This document shows, in pieces, positions 1 to 8,447 of a stretch of 64,000 bases of DNA. Positions within the stretch are counted from its first letter, which is position 1. Every line of letters begins with the position of its first letter. The DNA is from Streptomyces sp. C10-9-1 (GTDB lineage Bacteria; Actinomycetota; Actinomycetes; Streptomycetales; Streptomycetaceae), in assembly GCF_024497955.1 (NCBI RefSeq), contig NZ_JANHKP010000004.1, positions 1 to 64,000 on the forward strand, read 5' to 3'. The position numbers were made by a program, and so were the translations under genes. A model generated the notes under the pieces. It was not told the origin of the DNA. It did not search any database and worked only from the letters and a program-made list of their open reading frames with translations.

Positions 1-260
1 CACGTCGCTCACCCCCGCATTCTGCCGGGACGGCCCGGGTGCCGGGTGCGGCGGGCCGGTACGGGCGCCCGCCCGCCGCACCCGGCCGGGTCGCTCCTCC
101 CTCCCCCGGGAGGCGGGCCGGCGGCCCACGGCGGACCGGTGCGCCGGCCGCGCCGGCCGCGCCGGTCCGGGACACGGCGCCGGCCCGGCGGTTGCCACCG
201 GCACGGCCCGGTGCCGGTGGGCGTGCCGGTGCCGGTGCCGCGTGGTTCAGGGTGGGTCGG
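1..260. other. no supported gene
   Basis: I see no convincing gene here. The open frames that cross this stretch are antisense or out-of-frame shadows of the acetyltransferase to the right. The extreme left end has a GTG that could begin a leftward gene outside the window, but nothing supports it. Confidence 0.4.
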
Positions 261-1172
261 TCACGGGGTGGCGGGGCCGCCCGCCGTGAACACCGCGGCC
301 TCGGGCACCTTCTCCAGGGCGATGCCGAAGTGCGCGCGGTAGGCGTCCAGCACCTCCGCGTCGCTCTCCAGGGCCCGCTCGGCGCGCTCCCCGCGGACCG
401 TGGTGACCAGCCTGCGGCCGGAGAGCGTGATCCGGCCGTCCTCGGTGAACCGCGAGCACACGAGGCCCGCGGTGAAGTGCGAACCGGGCGAGGTCCGGTG
501 GTACCAGCAGCCCGCCTCGAAGTCGGACAGGGCCCTGGGCCGGGTGTCCAGCCGGAACTGCGGAGTGCCGTCCCTCAGCAGGTCGAGTTCGCCGTCGGCG
601 GGACCCGGGACCAACCGGAACAGCCCGCCGGGGTCGCGCTGGTCGCCGCGGCCGTCGAGGAGCAGCGGGAAGCGGGCGTGGTCGCCGAAGCCGACGTCCG
701 CCAGCCAGGGTCCGGTTCCGTCGGCGGTGTCCACCCGCAGCGCCATGTGGTCGTAGGGGATGCCCGGTCGTCCGTCCGCGTCGAGGACCCTCGCCTCGTG
801 GAAGGCGACCGTGAAGCCCAGCGAGGTCAGCAGGGCGGCGAACGCCCCGTTGAGTTCGTAGCAGAAGCCCCCGCGTCCGCGTTCGACGATCTTGTCCGCA
901 AGCCGCCGCTCGTCCAGAACGATCTCCTCCCGCAGGTGGACCGAGAGGTTCTCGAACGGAACCGCCGCAAGGTGCCGGGCCTGGAGCATCCGGAGGGCCG
1001 CGGCGTCGGCCCGGTCCGGGCGCTCGGCACCGATCCGCCGGAGGTAGGCGCCGACCGCCGCGGGCGGCAGCCCGGCACTCCGCCCGGCCGGAGCGGGCGC
1101 GGAGCCCGCTTCGTCACGTGGTCCCGCCTTCGTCGGCGGGGACGGCTCCTGCGGGTGGGTGTCGGTTGCCAT
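261..1172 (-). CDS. arylamine N-acetyltransferase
   Basis: Transfers an acetyl group from acetyl-CoA to arylamines or related amines in the cytosol. The 303-residue product has the full NAT triad: Cys104 in RGGFCYELNG, His142 in YDHMALRV and Asp159 in WLADVGFG. The PFENL motif (residues 72-76) also fits the family. The first about 35 residues are a Pro/Ala-rich extension before the conserved fold. I chose the ATG at 1172 because homology begins shortly after it; no strong ribosome binding site is visible. The gene lies directly downstream of comEC, whose reading frame has no stop before this gene and overlaps it by about 346 bases in another frame. The physiological substrate cannot be told from sequence; NATs in actinomycetes act on xenobiotic amines or in antibiotic pathways. 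Confidence 0.9.
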   Translation of the reverse strand: MATDTHPQEPSPPTKAGPRDEAGSAPAPAGRSAGLPPAAVGAYLRRIGAERPDRADAAALRMLQARHLAAVPFENLSVHLREEIVLDERRLADKIVERGRGGFCYELNGAFAALLTSLGFTVAFHEARVLDADGRPGIPYDHMALRVDTADGTGPWLADVGFGDHARFPLLLDGRGDQRDPGGLFRLVPGPADGELDLLRDGTPQFRLDTRPRALSDFEAGCWYHRTSPGSHFTAGLVCSRFTEDGRITLSGRRLVTTVRGERAERALESDAEVLDAYRAHFGIALEKVPEAAVFTAGGPATP

Positions 1173-4100
1173 GGACCCAGTCTTCCGCGGGCAACGGGGC
1201 CGGCGCCATGCGCCGGTGGCCTTCGGTCCCCGGCAGGAGGGCCGCTCGGACTTTCGGCGGGGCCGTGCTCGGCCGTCACGCGCAGCCCCTCCCCCGAGCC
1301 GCCCACGGCGACGGATCCGTTGCCGTCCGTTCGCAGTACCAGAGCGCCCTGGGCGCGGAGGAGCGCGAGGGTGCGCGCGGAGGGGTGGCCGTAGGGGTTG
1401 TCCCGCCCGCAGCTGATCAGCGCCAGACGGGGGCGGACCGCAGCCAGCAGCCCCGGGTGCTGGTACGCCGAGCCGTGGTGCGCGACCTTGAGGACGTCCA
1501 CCCGCGGCAGGTCCGGGCGGGCGCGCAGCAGCGCCTGCTGGGCCGGGGGTTCCAGGTCGCCGAGGAGCAGGAGTGACAACCCGCCCGCGGCTCGTGCCAG
1601 GAGGGTCACGCTCGCGTCGTTGGGCTCGCCGGAGACAGGAGCGGGAGTCAGCCGCGGCCACAGGACCTCCCATTCCAGCGGTCCGGCGCGACGCCGCTCG
1701 CCGGGGGTGGCCGAGGAGACGGGGATCCCGGCCCGCTCAGCCGTCCGGTGCACGAACTCCGCCTGCTCCTCGGGTTCCTGGAGCGACGTGGTCTGGATGG
1801 CGCCCACGCTCCTGCCGTCGAGGACTCCGGGCAGCCCCGCGACGTGGTCCGCATGGAAGTGCGTCACGACCAGGAGCGGGACGTGTGTCACACCCAGTTG
1901 CGTGAGGCAGCGGTCGGCGAAGCCCGGGTCGGGGCCGGCGTCCACCACCACGGCGGAGCCGCCGCCCGCCGCGAGGACCGTCAGGTCCCCCTGGCCGACG
2001 TCGCACATCGCGTAGCTCCAGTCGGCGGGTGGCCAGCCGGTGACCAGGCGGCCGAGCGGGGCCGGGCGGGCGATCACGAGGCAGAGCAGCGCGGCGCAGA
2101 CCACGCACGCGAGTGGTCGCCGGGAGAGGTTCCGGACGATCAGCAGCACGGCTCCCGTGACCCCCGCGAGCAGCAGTCCTCCCGTCGGGCCACCCGGCCA
2201 GGGGGCTCCTGCTCCGGGCAGTTCGGCCCCCCTGCGGGCGACCGCGGCGATCCAGCCCGCGGGCCATCCGGCGCACCAGGCCAGTGCTTCGGCGGCCCAG
2301 GGGGCGACGGGCGCCGCGGCAAGCGCGGAGAAGCCGAGCACGGTCGCGGGTGCGACGGCCGCTTCGACCAGCAGGTTGCAGGGAACGCCGACAAGGCTCG
2401 CCCTGGCGGCGAACACGGCGACCACCGGTCCGCACACGGCCTGGGCGGCAGCCGATGCGGCCAGCGGCTCCGCCAGTCTCGCCGGGACGCCCCTTTCCCG
2501 CAGGGCCCTGCCCCACCCCGGCGCGATGATCAGCAGGGCGCCGGTGGCCAGCACGGACAGCAGGAACCCGTAGCTCCGCGCCAACCGCGGGTCGTACAGC
2601 ACCAGAAGCAGCACGGCGGCGGCCAGGGCGGGCAGCAGGGAGCGGCGGCGGCCCGTGGCGATGGCGAGCAGGGTGACGAGCCCGCAGGCGGCGGCACGCA
2701 GCACACTCGGCTCGGGGCGGCAGACGACGACGAACACGAGGGTCAGGGCGCCGCCGAGAACCGCCGTGCCGCGGAGCGTGACGCCCAACCGGGGCGCGGC
2801 GCCTCCCCGTTCGGCGAGCAGCGCCCTGCCGGGCGGGCCGACGAGCAGCATGAGCACGATGGTGAGGTTGCTGCCGGACACTGCCACAAGGTGCGTCAGA
2901 TCCGTTGCCTCGAAGGCGCTCTGCAGATCCTCGGGGACCCGGGAGGTGTCGCCGACGACCAGGCCCGGGAGCAGGGCACGGGCGTCGGGGGCCAGGCCGT
3001 CGGTCGCCGCGCGCAGGCCCGCGCGCAGGGACCCGGCGAAGCGCTGCACGCCCGTCGGCGGGGCGACGACGGTCGGTCCGTCGCCGCCCCGGACCCTCAG
3101 CACGGCGGCGATCCGGCCGTCCGGCTGGCCGGGAAGGGCCAGACCGCCCGACAGCCGCAGCCGGGTCGTGGGAAGCAGCCGGAGCCATGCGTCGTCGCGG
3201 CTGCCCGGGGAGACCAGGATCAGTACCGGTGTGCGGATCTCCACGGTGCCCTCGCGACCGGTGGTCACCCGGGTCACCTCGGCGTCGAGCACGAGGGTCG
3301 GGCGGTGGTGTGCGGCCCCGCCTCCCTGCGGGCGCGCCCGGCGGGGATCGGAGACCACCGCGGCGTCGACCGTGACATGTGCCCCGATGCGGGCGAGTTC
3401 GGGCAGCGGGCCGCGGTGCAGGTCCGCCGTGTGCAGGCCGGCGACCGCTGCTCCGGAGGCGGCGCAGAGCAGCACCCCGGCAGCGGTGGTGCGGAGCCGT
3501 GAGGCGGCGCGGAGCCCCCCGCCCGTCGGGCGGTGCGTCCCCCCGCCGGTCGCTGGGCCTCCCGAGGGGGCCGGGCGCCCGGGCACGGGCCCCGGTGCCG
3601 GTACGCCCGCACGGCGCAGGCCCTGTGCGGCCGCCGGGCGTGCCGGGGCGTCGCGGGGGGCCGTGCAGCCGGATGCGCTCAGGCCGCCGGAGTGCCGCGG
3701 TCCGTTCCCCGCCGGGTCGGGGCGGCGGCCGGAGTCGGGCGGCCGATCCCGGCACGGTGGCGGGTGCCCGGGGCCCCACCGCCCGCGGGGAGGCGCGCGG
3801 TGGTGCCCCGGGACGGCGCGGTGGACAGGTTCCAGGGCGGTCGGCCGCACCTCTCCGGGGCCGGACGGCACCCCCGCTCCCCCGCCGCCTGCCCCTTCGC
3901 ATCCGGCGGCCGGCAGCGGTGCGCAGGAGGGCGGCCTCGGCCCGCCGGAAGGGACGCGGGCGAGCGGGAACCTGGCCGCGACGGCCAGGGAGCCCGCGGC
4001 CAGCAGGCATCCGGCCACTCCTGCGGCGGTCCAGCGCACGGGTGCGCCGAGGGCCAGTGCGGCGGCCGCCCAGGCCGCCAGAGCGGGGGGCACCAGCCGG

Positions 4101-4306
4101 AGGTCCGCCGGTCCTGCACGGTGTGGCGGCGGCTCCGCGCTCCGGCGGGTGCCGACGGCGGCGACTCCGACGTCCGGTGCCGGAGTCGCCGGTCCGGGGC
4201 GGGGTCGCGCGCCGGTCGACGGGAGGCGGCGGGGGGCGGTCCCCGGCCGGGGGCCGGGGGTGCGGCCCGGTGGAGCGGCGCCCGCACCGGCCCTGCTCCC
4301 GCTCAC
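827..4306 (-). CDS. comEC: ComEC/Rec2-type DNA-uptake channel protein
   Basis: Integral membrane protein expected to carry single-stranded DNA across the membrane. The N-terminal helices start near residue 70 (LRLVPPALAAWAAAALALGA). A soluble OB-like region follows, then the competence transmembrane core (DLTHLVAVSGSNLTIVL, RPEPSVLRAAACG). A C-terminal metallo-beta-lactamase domain carries THFHADHVAGL and later VLKVAHHGSAY. The GTG start at 4306 overlaps the comEA stop (GTGA), which implies translational coupling. Two oddities stand out. About 150 residues (119-268) are a Pro/Gly/Arg-rich linker between the first helices and the core. The frame also has no stop where homologs end (near 1265) and runs on to 827 inside the acetyltransferase gene. 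The tail may be real or may reflect an indel; at 1159 residues it is well above the usual 750-900. Confidence 0.88.
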   Translation of the reverse strand: MSGSRAGAGAAPPGRTPGPRPGTAPRRLPSTGARPRPGPATPAPDVGVAAVGTRRSAEPPPHRAGPADLRLVPPALAAWAAAALALGAPVRWTAAGVAGCLLAAGSLAVAARFPLARVPSGGPRPPSCAPLPAAGCEGAGGGGAGVPSGPGEVRPTALEPVHRAVPGHHRAPPRGRWGPGHPPPCRDRPPDSGRRPDPAGNGPRHSGGLSASGCTAPRDAPARPAAAQGLRRAGVPAPGPVPGRPAPSGGPATGGGTHRPTGGGLRAASRLRTTAAGVLLCAASGAAVAGLHTADLHRGPLPELARIGAHVTVDAAVVSDPRRARPQGGGAAHHRPTLVLDAEVTRVTTGREGTVEIRTPVLILVSPGSRDDAWLRLLPTTRLRLSGGLALPGQPDGRIAAVLRVRGGDGPTVVAPPTGVQRFAGSLRAGLRAATDGLAPDARALLPGLVVGDTSRVPEDLQSAFEATDLTHLVAVSGSNLTIVLMLLVGPPGRALLAERGGAAPRLGVTLRGTAVLGGALTLVFVVVCRPEPSVLRAAACGLVTLLAIATGRRRSLLPALAAAVLLLVLYDPRLARSYGFLLSVLATGALLIIAPGWGRALRERGVPARLAEPLAASAAAQAVCGPVVAVFAARASLVGVPCNLLVEAAVAPATVLGFSALAAAPVAPWAAEALAWCAGWPAGWIAAVARRGAELPGAGAPWPGGPTGGLLLAGVTGAVLLIVRNLSRRPLACVVCAALLCLVIARPAPLGRLVTGWPPADWSYAMCDVGQGDLTVLAAGGGSAVVVDAGPDPGFADRCLTQLGVTHVPLLVVTHFHADHVAGLPGVLDGRSVGAIQTTSLQEPEEQAEFVHRTAERAGIPVSSATPGERRRAGPLEWEVLWPRLTPAPVSGEPNDASVTLLARAAGGLSLLLLGDLEPPAQQALLRARPDLPRVDVLKVAHHGSAYQHPGLLAAVRPRLALISCGRDNPYGHPSARTLALLRAQGALVLRTDGNGSVAVGGSGEGLRVTAEHGPAESPSGPPAGDRRPPAHGAGPVARGRLGPWQPTPTRRSRPRRRRRDHVTKRAPRPLRPGGVPGCRPRRSAPTSGGSVPSARTGPTPRPSGCSRPGTLRRFRSRTSRSTCGRRSFWTSGGLRTRSSNADAGASATNSTGRSPPC

Positions 4307-6033
4307 GGCCGGACCCGGTGCCGGAGCTCCGCGAACCTGCGCTCGCCGATCCCGGTGACGTCCCGGAGCTCGTCGACCGACCGGAATCCACCTGTTCGCA
4401 TGCGGTGGTCGATGATGTGCCCGGCGAGGACGGGACCGACGCCGGGCAGTGTCTCCAACTGATCGCCGGTGGCCGTGTTGAGGCTGATCGGCCCGGTTGC
4501 GGGACCGGGAGCGGCCGAGCCCGGCGCCGGCTCTCCGGCGGGCAGGGGAAGCCCGGCCACGACCTGCTCCCCGTCCGCCAGGATCCGGGCCTGGTTGAGA
4601 CCCGTCAGGTCCGCCCCCTCCTCCGGGCCTCCGGCGGCCTTCAGGGCGTCCTGGACCCGGGACCCCGCCGGAAGGTGGAACACGCCCGGCCGGCGGACCT
4701 TGCCGCCCACGTCCACGACGATGCGGGTCTTCGGCCCCGCAGGGGCCGCGGCCGCCTGAGGCGGTACCGCGGCGGACGCGGGCTCCAGTGGCGGCAGCGG
4801 CTGGGAGCGGGTGTCGCCCGGGCTCAGCGTTTCCGGGACGGGGACCTGCCTCGGACCGGCCGCCCAGAAGTGCTGACCCGCGAAGAGGGCGGCAGCCGCG
4901 AGCACCACGACCAGCGCGGTGAGGGCACGTGGTTCGAGGCCGCAGCGCAGCCGGACCCACAGCGGCAGGCGGTCTCTCAGCGCCGCCCACCGGTGCCCCC
5001 CGCCCGCCGCGGCGTCGTCCCGCTCGCCGGGCGGGCTCTGCGTGTGCTCCGCGGGCGGCGGGCGGTCGGCCGCGATGCCGACGGCGCCGGGCGGGAGGTA
5101 CTCCCGCGTTGAGGGCGACGGCCCCCGCGTCGGCGCGTCGGGTGGCGTGGCGGCCGGTGCGGTACGCGGCTCGGTGACGGATGCCGGTGCGGGAGGGGCC
5201 GGCCGCCGTTCCGGTGCGCGAGGGCCGCATTCGCGAGCCTCCGGCGCCGTCGGGGCGCGTGGCGGGTCGGGGCGGCCGCCCCACCCGCAGCGCCCACCGG
5301 ACGGTGGAGCGGGGCCCCGGTCCGGGATCCGCTCCCGTGGCGCGGCCGGCGGCGGAGCCTCGACCGGGGCCGCGAGCGGCGCACCCGCCGGAACGGCGGT
5401 TGCGGCAGGGGCGGAACGCACGGGGAGGCGGGCGGGGGCAGCGGTGACCGGCTCGCGCAGCGAACGAAGCCAGGCCGTGTGGTCCGGGCCTCGGGCCGCC
5501 TGTTCGTGCCATGCGTGACGGCCCGTCGGACCGGCATCGGTCGGCCGCGGTGCCGTGGGCCGAGAGGCGGACCGCGCGCTCACCCCGCCGTCGCTGCCCG
5601 CGGGTTCCGGCCCCTCACGGCGGGGGGTGCCGAAGGCACCGGGCGCAGGGGCGGTCGGGCAGGGTTCCGCCGGGGCGCCTCCGTGCGGGCCCGCCGCCCC
5701 GAGCAGCGCGTCGACCCTCCTGCGGGTGGAGGCGGCCGCGGCACTGCGGCGCCGGCGCCCGCGCAGCGCCGCGGCGTACCGCTCCTCGGCCGGCCCCTCC
5801 GAGCCGGCGGGGGCGGCCCCGTCCCCCTGCGCAGCGGACGTACCCGTTGCCCCGGACGGCAGGGGGCCCTCGGTGCTCCGCGCCGCTCCCGGGGCTCGGT
5901 TCGCGGGTCCGGCCCGATGTTTTCCGGTGGGTCCCCGGCCAAGTGACAGCCGCGCTCGCCGATGGCGCACACGCCCGTCGGACGCGGGGGCCCGGCCGGG
6001 GCCGCTGGTCGCCGAAGTCGCTCGAATCGTCAT
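4303..6033 (-). CDS. comEA: ComEA-type DNA-binding competence protein
   Basis: Membrane-anchored DNA receptor that works with ComEC. The 576-residue product has a long Pro/Ala/Arg-rich, probably disordered N-terminal half. One transmembrane segment follows (LTALVVVLAAAALFAGQHFW), then an SLBB domain (VVDVGGKVRRPGVFHLPAGS) and a C-terminal helix-hairpin-helix pair (LNTATGDQLETLPGVGPVLA; DVTGIGERRFAELRHRV) that binds DNA backbone. Most ComEA proteins are 200-300 residues, so the N-terminal cytoplasmic extension is unusually long. I chose the ATG at 6033; an in-frame upstream ATG at 6330 would add about 99 residues of unlikely sequence. The gene is translationally coupled to comEC. Streptomyces are not known for routine natural competence, so the role here is open. 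Confidence 0.85.
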   Translation of the reverse strand: MTIRATSATSGPGRAPASDGRVRHRRARLSLGRGPTGKHRAGPANRAPGAARSTEGPLPSGATGTSAAQGDGAAPAGSEGPAEERYAAALRGRRRRSAAAASTRRRVDALLGAAGPHGGAPAEPCPTAPAPGAFGTPRREGPEPAGSDGGVSARSASRPTAPRPTDAGPTGRHAWHEQAARGPDHTAWLRSLREPVTAAPARLPVRSAPAATAVPAGAPLAAPVEAPPPAAPRERIPDRGPAPPSGGRCGWGGRPDPPRAPTAPEARECGPRAPERRPAPPAPASVTEPRTAPAATPPDAPTRGPSPSTREYLPPGAVGIAADRPPPAEHTQSPPGERDDAAAGGGHRWAALRDRLPLWVRLRCGLEPRALTALVVVLAAAALFAGQHFWAAGPRQVPVPETLSPGDTRSQPLPPLEPASAAVPPQAAAAPAGPKTRIVVDVGGKVRRPGVFHLPAGSRVQDALKAAGGPEEGADLTGLNQARILADGEQVVAGLPLPAGEPAPGSAAPGPATGPISLNTATGDQLETLPGVGPVLAGHIIDHRMRTGGFRSVDELRDVTGIGERRFAELRHRVRP

Positions 6034-6083
6034 GCCCGGACCGTACGGAGATTGCGGCGAGGCCACGGAAACCCCTCGAATTC

Positions 6084-6110
6084 CGTGGATAACCACGCAC
6101 TTGTGGAAAA
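6084..6110 (-). promoter_or_regulatory. pair of DnaA-box-like 9-mers upstream of comEA
   Basis: On the minus strand there are TTTTCCACA (6102-6110) and TTATCCACG (6084-6092), each one mismatch from TTATCCACA and 9 bases apart, in an AT-richer patch about 50 bases upstream of the comEA start. They may be DnaA sites or simply part of the promoter. The rest of the 6034-6477 gap holds the hairpin listed separately and nothing else I can support. Confidence 0.3.
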
Positions 6111-6340
6111 GCCCTCTCCTCGTTCGGGTGAGGTGGCTCCGCATCGGATCCGGACCCGTACCGGTGGCGAGCACCCTCTCGGACGGTCGCCGTCGTGCGG
6201 GAGGGTGCCCGGCGGCCCCGTCCACGACACCCCCGGCGCTCCGCGCGGCACGTCGGGGCACCGGGACAGGCGGCGGGCGGGGTGCAGACGCCGGGCGAGC
6301 ACAGCACGGTGGCACCGCGGCGCGGGCCACGACCGTCCGC

Positions 6341-6378
6341 GTTCTCCCGTGGCCGCCCCGGGGCGGCCACGGGAGAAC
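6341..6378 (-). terminator. perfect 19-bp-arm palindrome after the DegV gene
   Basis: A 38-base perfect palindrome with arms GTTCTCCCGTGGCCGCCCC and GGGGCGGCCACGGGAGAAC lies about 100 bases beyond the DegV stop. It has no clear T-run, which is usual for Streptomyces terminators. It ends the minus-strand transcript before comEA. Confidence 0.65.
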
Positions 6379-6477
6379 CGGGAACGGCCGGTCATCCTGC
6401 GCGGCGCCCCCACACGGCGGCGGCCGCGCCTCTCCGGCGCTCCGCCTCCCCTGAAGAGCGCCCGCCCCGGCCGGGCC

Positions 6478-7323
6478 TCAGCGAGCCGAGACCACGACGC
6501 CCAGGAGCCCCGGCCCGGTGTGGGCGCCGATGACCGCGCCCACCTCGCTGACGTGCAGGTCCACCAGCCCGGGCACCCGCTCCCGCAGCCGCTCGGCCAG
6601 GGTCTCGGCACGCTGGGGTGCCGCCAGGTGGTGCACGGCGACGTCCACGTCGGCGCTGCCGGCGCGCTCGACCGCGATCTCCTCCAGCCGGGCGATCGCC
6701 TTCGACGCGGTGCGCACCCGCTCCAGGGGGCCGATCCTGCCGTCCTCCAGCTGGAGCAGCGGCTTGACCGCGAGCGCCGAGCCGAGAAGGGCCTGCGCCG
6801 CGCCGATCCGCCCGCCGCGCCGCAGGTAGTCGAGGGTGTCGACGTAGAAGAAGGCGGAGGTGCCCCCCGCGCGCTTCTCCGCCGCGGCCACCACCTCGTC
6901 CGGGGAGCCGCCCGCACCGGCCGCCTCCGCCGCGGCCAGGGCGCAGAAGCCCAGGGCCATGGCGACCATGCCGGTGTCCACGACGCGCACCGGTACCGCG
7001 GCCTCCCGCGCGGCCAGAACGGCGGCATCGTGCGTACCGGAGAATTCGGACGAGAGGTGCAGGGAGACGATCCCGGTCGCCCCCGCCGCCGCGAGGGAGC
7101 GGTAGGTGCGGGCGAAGGTCTCCGGACTCGGCCGGGAGGTGGTCACCGGTCGGCGGTCCTGGAGCGCCGCCGCCAGCGAGCGGGCGGAGATCTCGGTGCC
7201 CTCCTCCAGGGCCTGGTCACCGAGGACGACGGTCAGCGGCACCGCGGTGATGCCGTGCCGTTCCATCGCCGGGGCCGGAAGGTAGGCCGTGGAATCGGTG
7301 ACGATGGCGACATGGCGGGACAT
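6478..7323 (-). CDS. DegV family fatty-acid-binding protein
   Basis: Members of this family bind a fatty acid in a deep pocket; some (FakB) present it to a fatty acid kinase. The 281-residue product starts MSRHVAIVTDSTAYLP, the classic DegV opening. It has the ligand-contacting segments TTSRPSPETF and HLSSEFSGTHDAA, and the second-domain motif VDTLDYLRRGGRIG. Length and domain order are complete. The ATG at 7323 fits the conserved N-terminus exactly. It probably forms its own unit between comEA and the upstream membrane-protein gene, closed by the palindrome at 6341. No fakA-like kinase lies in the window, so a role in exogenous fatty acid use is inference. Confidence 0.9.
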   Translation of the reverse strand: MSRHVAIVTDSTAYLPAPAMERHGITAVPLTVVLGDQALEEGTEISARSLAAALQDRRPVTTSRPSPETFARTYRSLAAAGATGIVSLHLSSEFSGTHDAAVLAAREAAVPVRVVDTGMVAMALGFCALAAAEAAGAGGSPDEVVAAAEKRAGGTSAFFYVDTLDYLRRGGRIGAAQALLGSALAVKPLLQLEDGRIGPLERVRTASKAIARLEEIAVERAGSADVDVAVHHLAAPQRAETLAERLRERVPGLVDLHVSEVGAVIGAHTGPGLLGVVVSAR

Positions 7324-7535
7324 GAGCGGGAGGTTACCCGCAGTCGCCGGTGTGCGGGAGACCGGCCCCGCGGACGGCCGGTCCGATCCGGGCGGACGGC
7401 CCGGCGTGCGGCCCCGGTCCGGCGGCGTCGGGGCGTTCCCGGACCGCGGAACCCCCGTGCGGCGAGGGCCCGACCGAGCAGGGCACAGCAACGGAACCGC
7501 GGCCGCCGTCGCAGGAGCGGGACGTGCCGTGCGCC

Positions 7536-8303
7536 TCAGCCGGAGGTCTCCGGTCTCGGCGTCTTCTTCTCCCACGGGTAGGCGGTCTGCGCCCTGGGGT
7601 CCCTGGCGGTGATCGCCTGGGGGGCGTCGCCGGACAACGCACCGCTCCGGTCGGCCCCCGCCGCGGGGGCGCCCTCTCCGCGCCCCGGGCCGCGTGCCGG
7701 GTCCTGCTGAGCGGGGGCCTGTCCCGGGTGGGGCTCCGCGCCCGGGGCCGACGGCTCCTCCACCGCCCAGTGCCGGAGCGCACCGGCTTCCATGTCGATC
7801 TGCGCGCTCAGCAGATCCAGGTCGTCCTCGGCGAAGCGCTGGGCCCGGTCGCGCGCCGCCCACCGCAGGGAGTCCGCCGCGTGCGTGACGCGCTCGGTGC
7901 GCTCGCGCAGTCCGGGCAGCTGGGTGGCGAGTGCCGCCCGGTCGGGCTCGCGCTCCAGGCGCTTGAGCTCGGCGTCCAGCTCGTGGCCGTGCGCGCTGAG
8001 CCGCTCGAACAGCGCCAGGGACTCGGCGAGCGAGGCGTCCTCCCGGGCACCGGCGCCGAGCGCTTCCCGGGTGGCCCGCATGGAGGTGCGCAGAGACAGG
8101 CGGAGCTGCGCCAGCTCCGCGGCGGCGCCGCCCTGCCCGTAGCTCTTGGCCCGCAGGGCCGTGTCCTCGACCGTGCGGCGGGCCTGGTTCACGGTGCGCT
8201 CGACGCCGCGACTGGCGGCGCGCACCACCTTGACGGCCGCGTACACCCCGAGGGCCACGAAGGCGAGGAAGAGGACCAGAAGGATCACGACGAACTCTCC
8301 CAT
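7536..8303 (-). CDS. single-pass membrane protein with coiled-coil, unknown function
   Basis: A 255-residue protein with one N-terminal transmembrane helix (VVILLVLFLAFVALGVYAAV), a basic stretch, then about 120 residues of Glu/Arg/Leu-rich helix likely to form a coiled coil (residues 30-160). A Pro/Gly/Ala-rich C-terminal tail follows. I recognise no catalytic motif. The start is supported by GGAGGGGC about 6 bases before the ATG. It sits between leuS and the DegV gene, a position I associate with a conserved Streptomyces hypothetical gene. The topology suggests a cytoplasmic coiled coil anchored in the membrane. Confidence 0.8.
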   Translation of the reverse strand: MGEFVVILLVLFLAFVALGVYAAVKVVRAASRGVERTVNQARRTVEDTALRAKSYGQGGAAAELAQLRLSLRTSMRATREALGAGAREDASLAESLALFERLSAHGHELDAELKRLEREPDRAALATQLPGLRERTERVTHAADSLRWAARDRAQRFAEDDLDLLSAQIDMEAGALRHWAVEEPSAPGAEPHPGQAPAQQDPARGPGRGEGAPAAGADRSGALSGDAPQAITARDPRAQTAYPWEKKTPRPETSG

Positions 8304-8375
8304 GGGTGCCCCTCCACCTCACCTGCGCCGGTGCCGGGTCGGCACTGGCCGTGCTACTGCCACCGTAAACGCTGG

Positions 8376-8413
8376 GGGCAGGCCGAGGGTTCCTGCGAAC
8401 CCCCAACCTGCCC
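8376..8413 (-). terminator. two-part hairpin after leuS
   Basis: GGGCAGG pairs with CCTGCCC, and inside it GGGTTC pairs with GAACCC around a CTGC loop. It lies 35 bases past the leuS stop and before the next minus-strand gene. Confidence 0.6.
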
Positions 8414-8447
8414 TCAGACCGCCCACTAGGGGACGGTCCCGTGCCGG

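Noticed and set aside
1748..3502. Plus-strand open frame of 584 codons opposite comEC
   Set aside because: Antisense of the comEC membrane core; rich in Gln/Gly/Arg with no recognisable fold.
6034..6330. N-terminal extension of comEA to an ATG at 6330
   Set aside because: It would cross the AT-rich promoter-like patch and adds residues with no coding signature; the ATG at 6033 is preferred.
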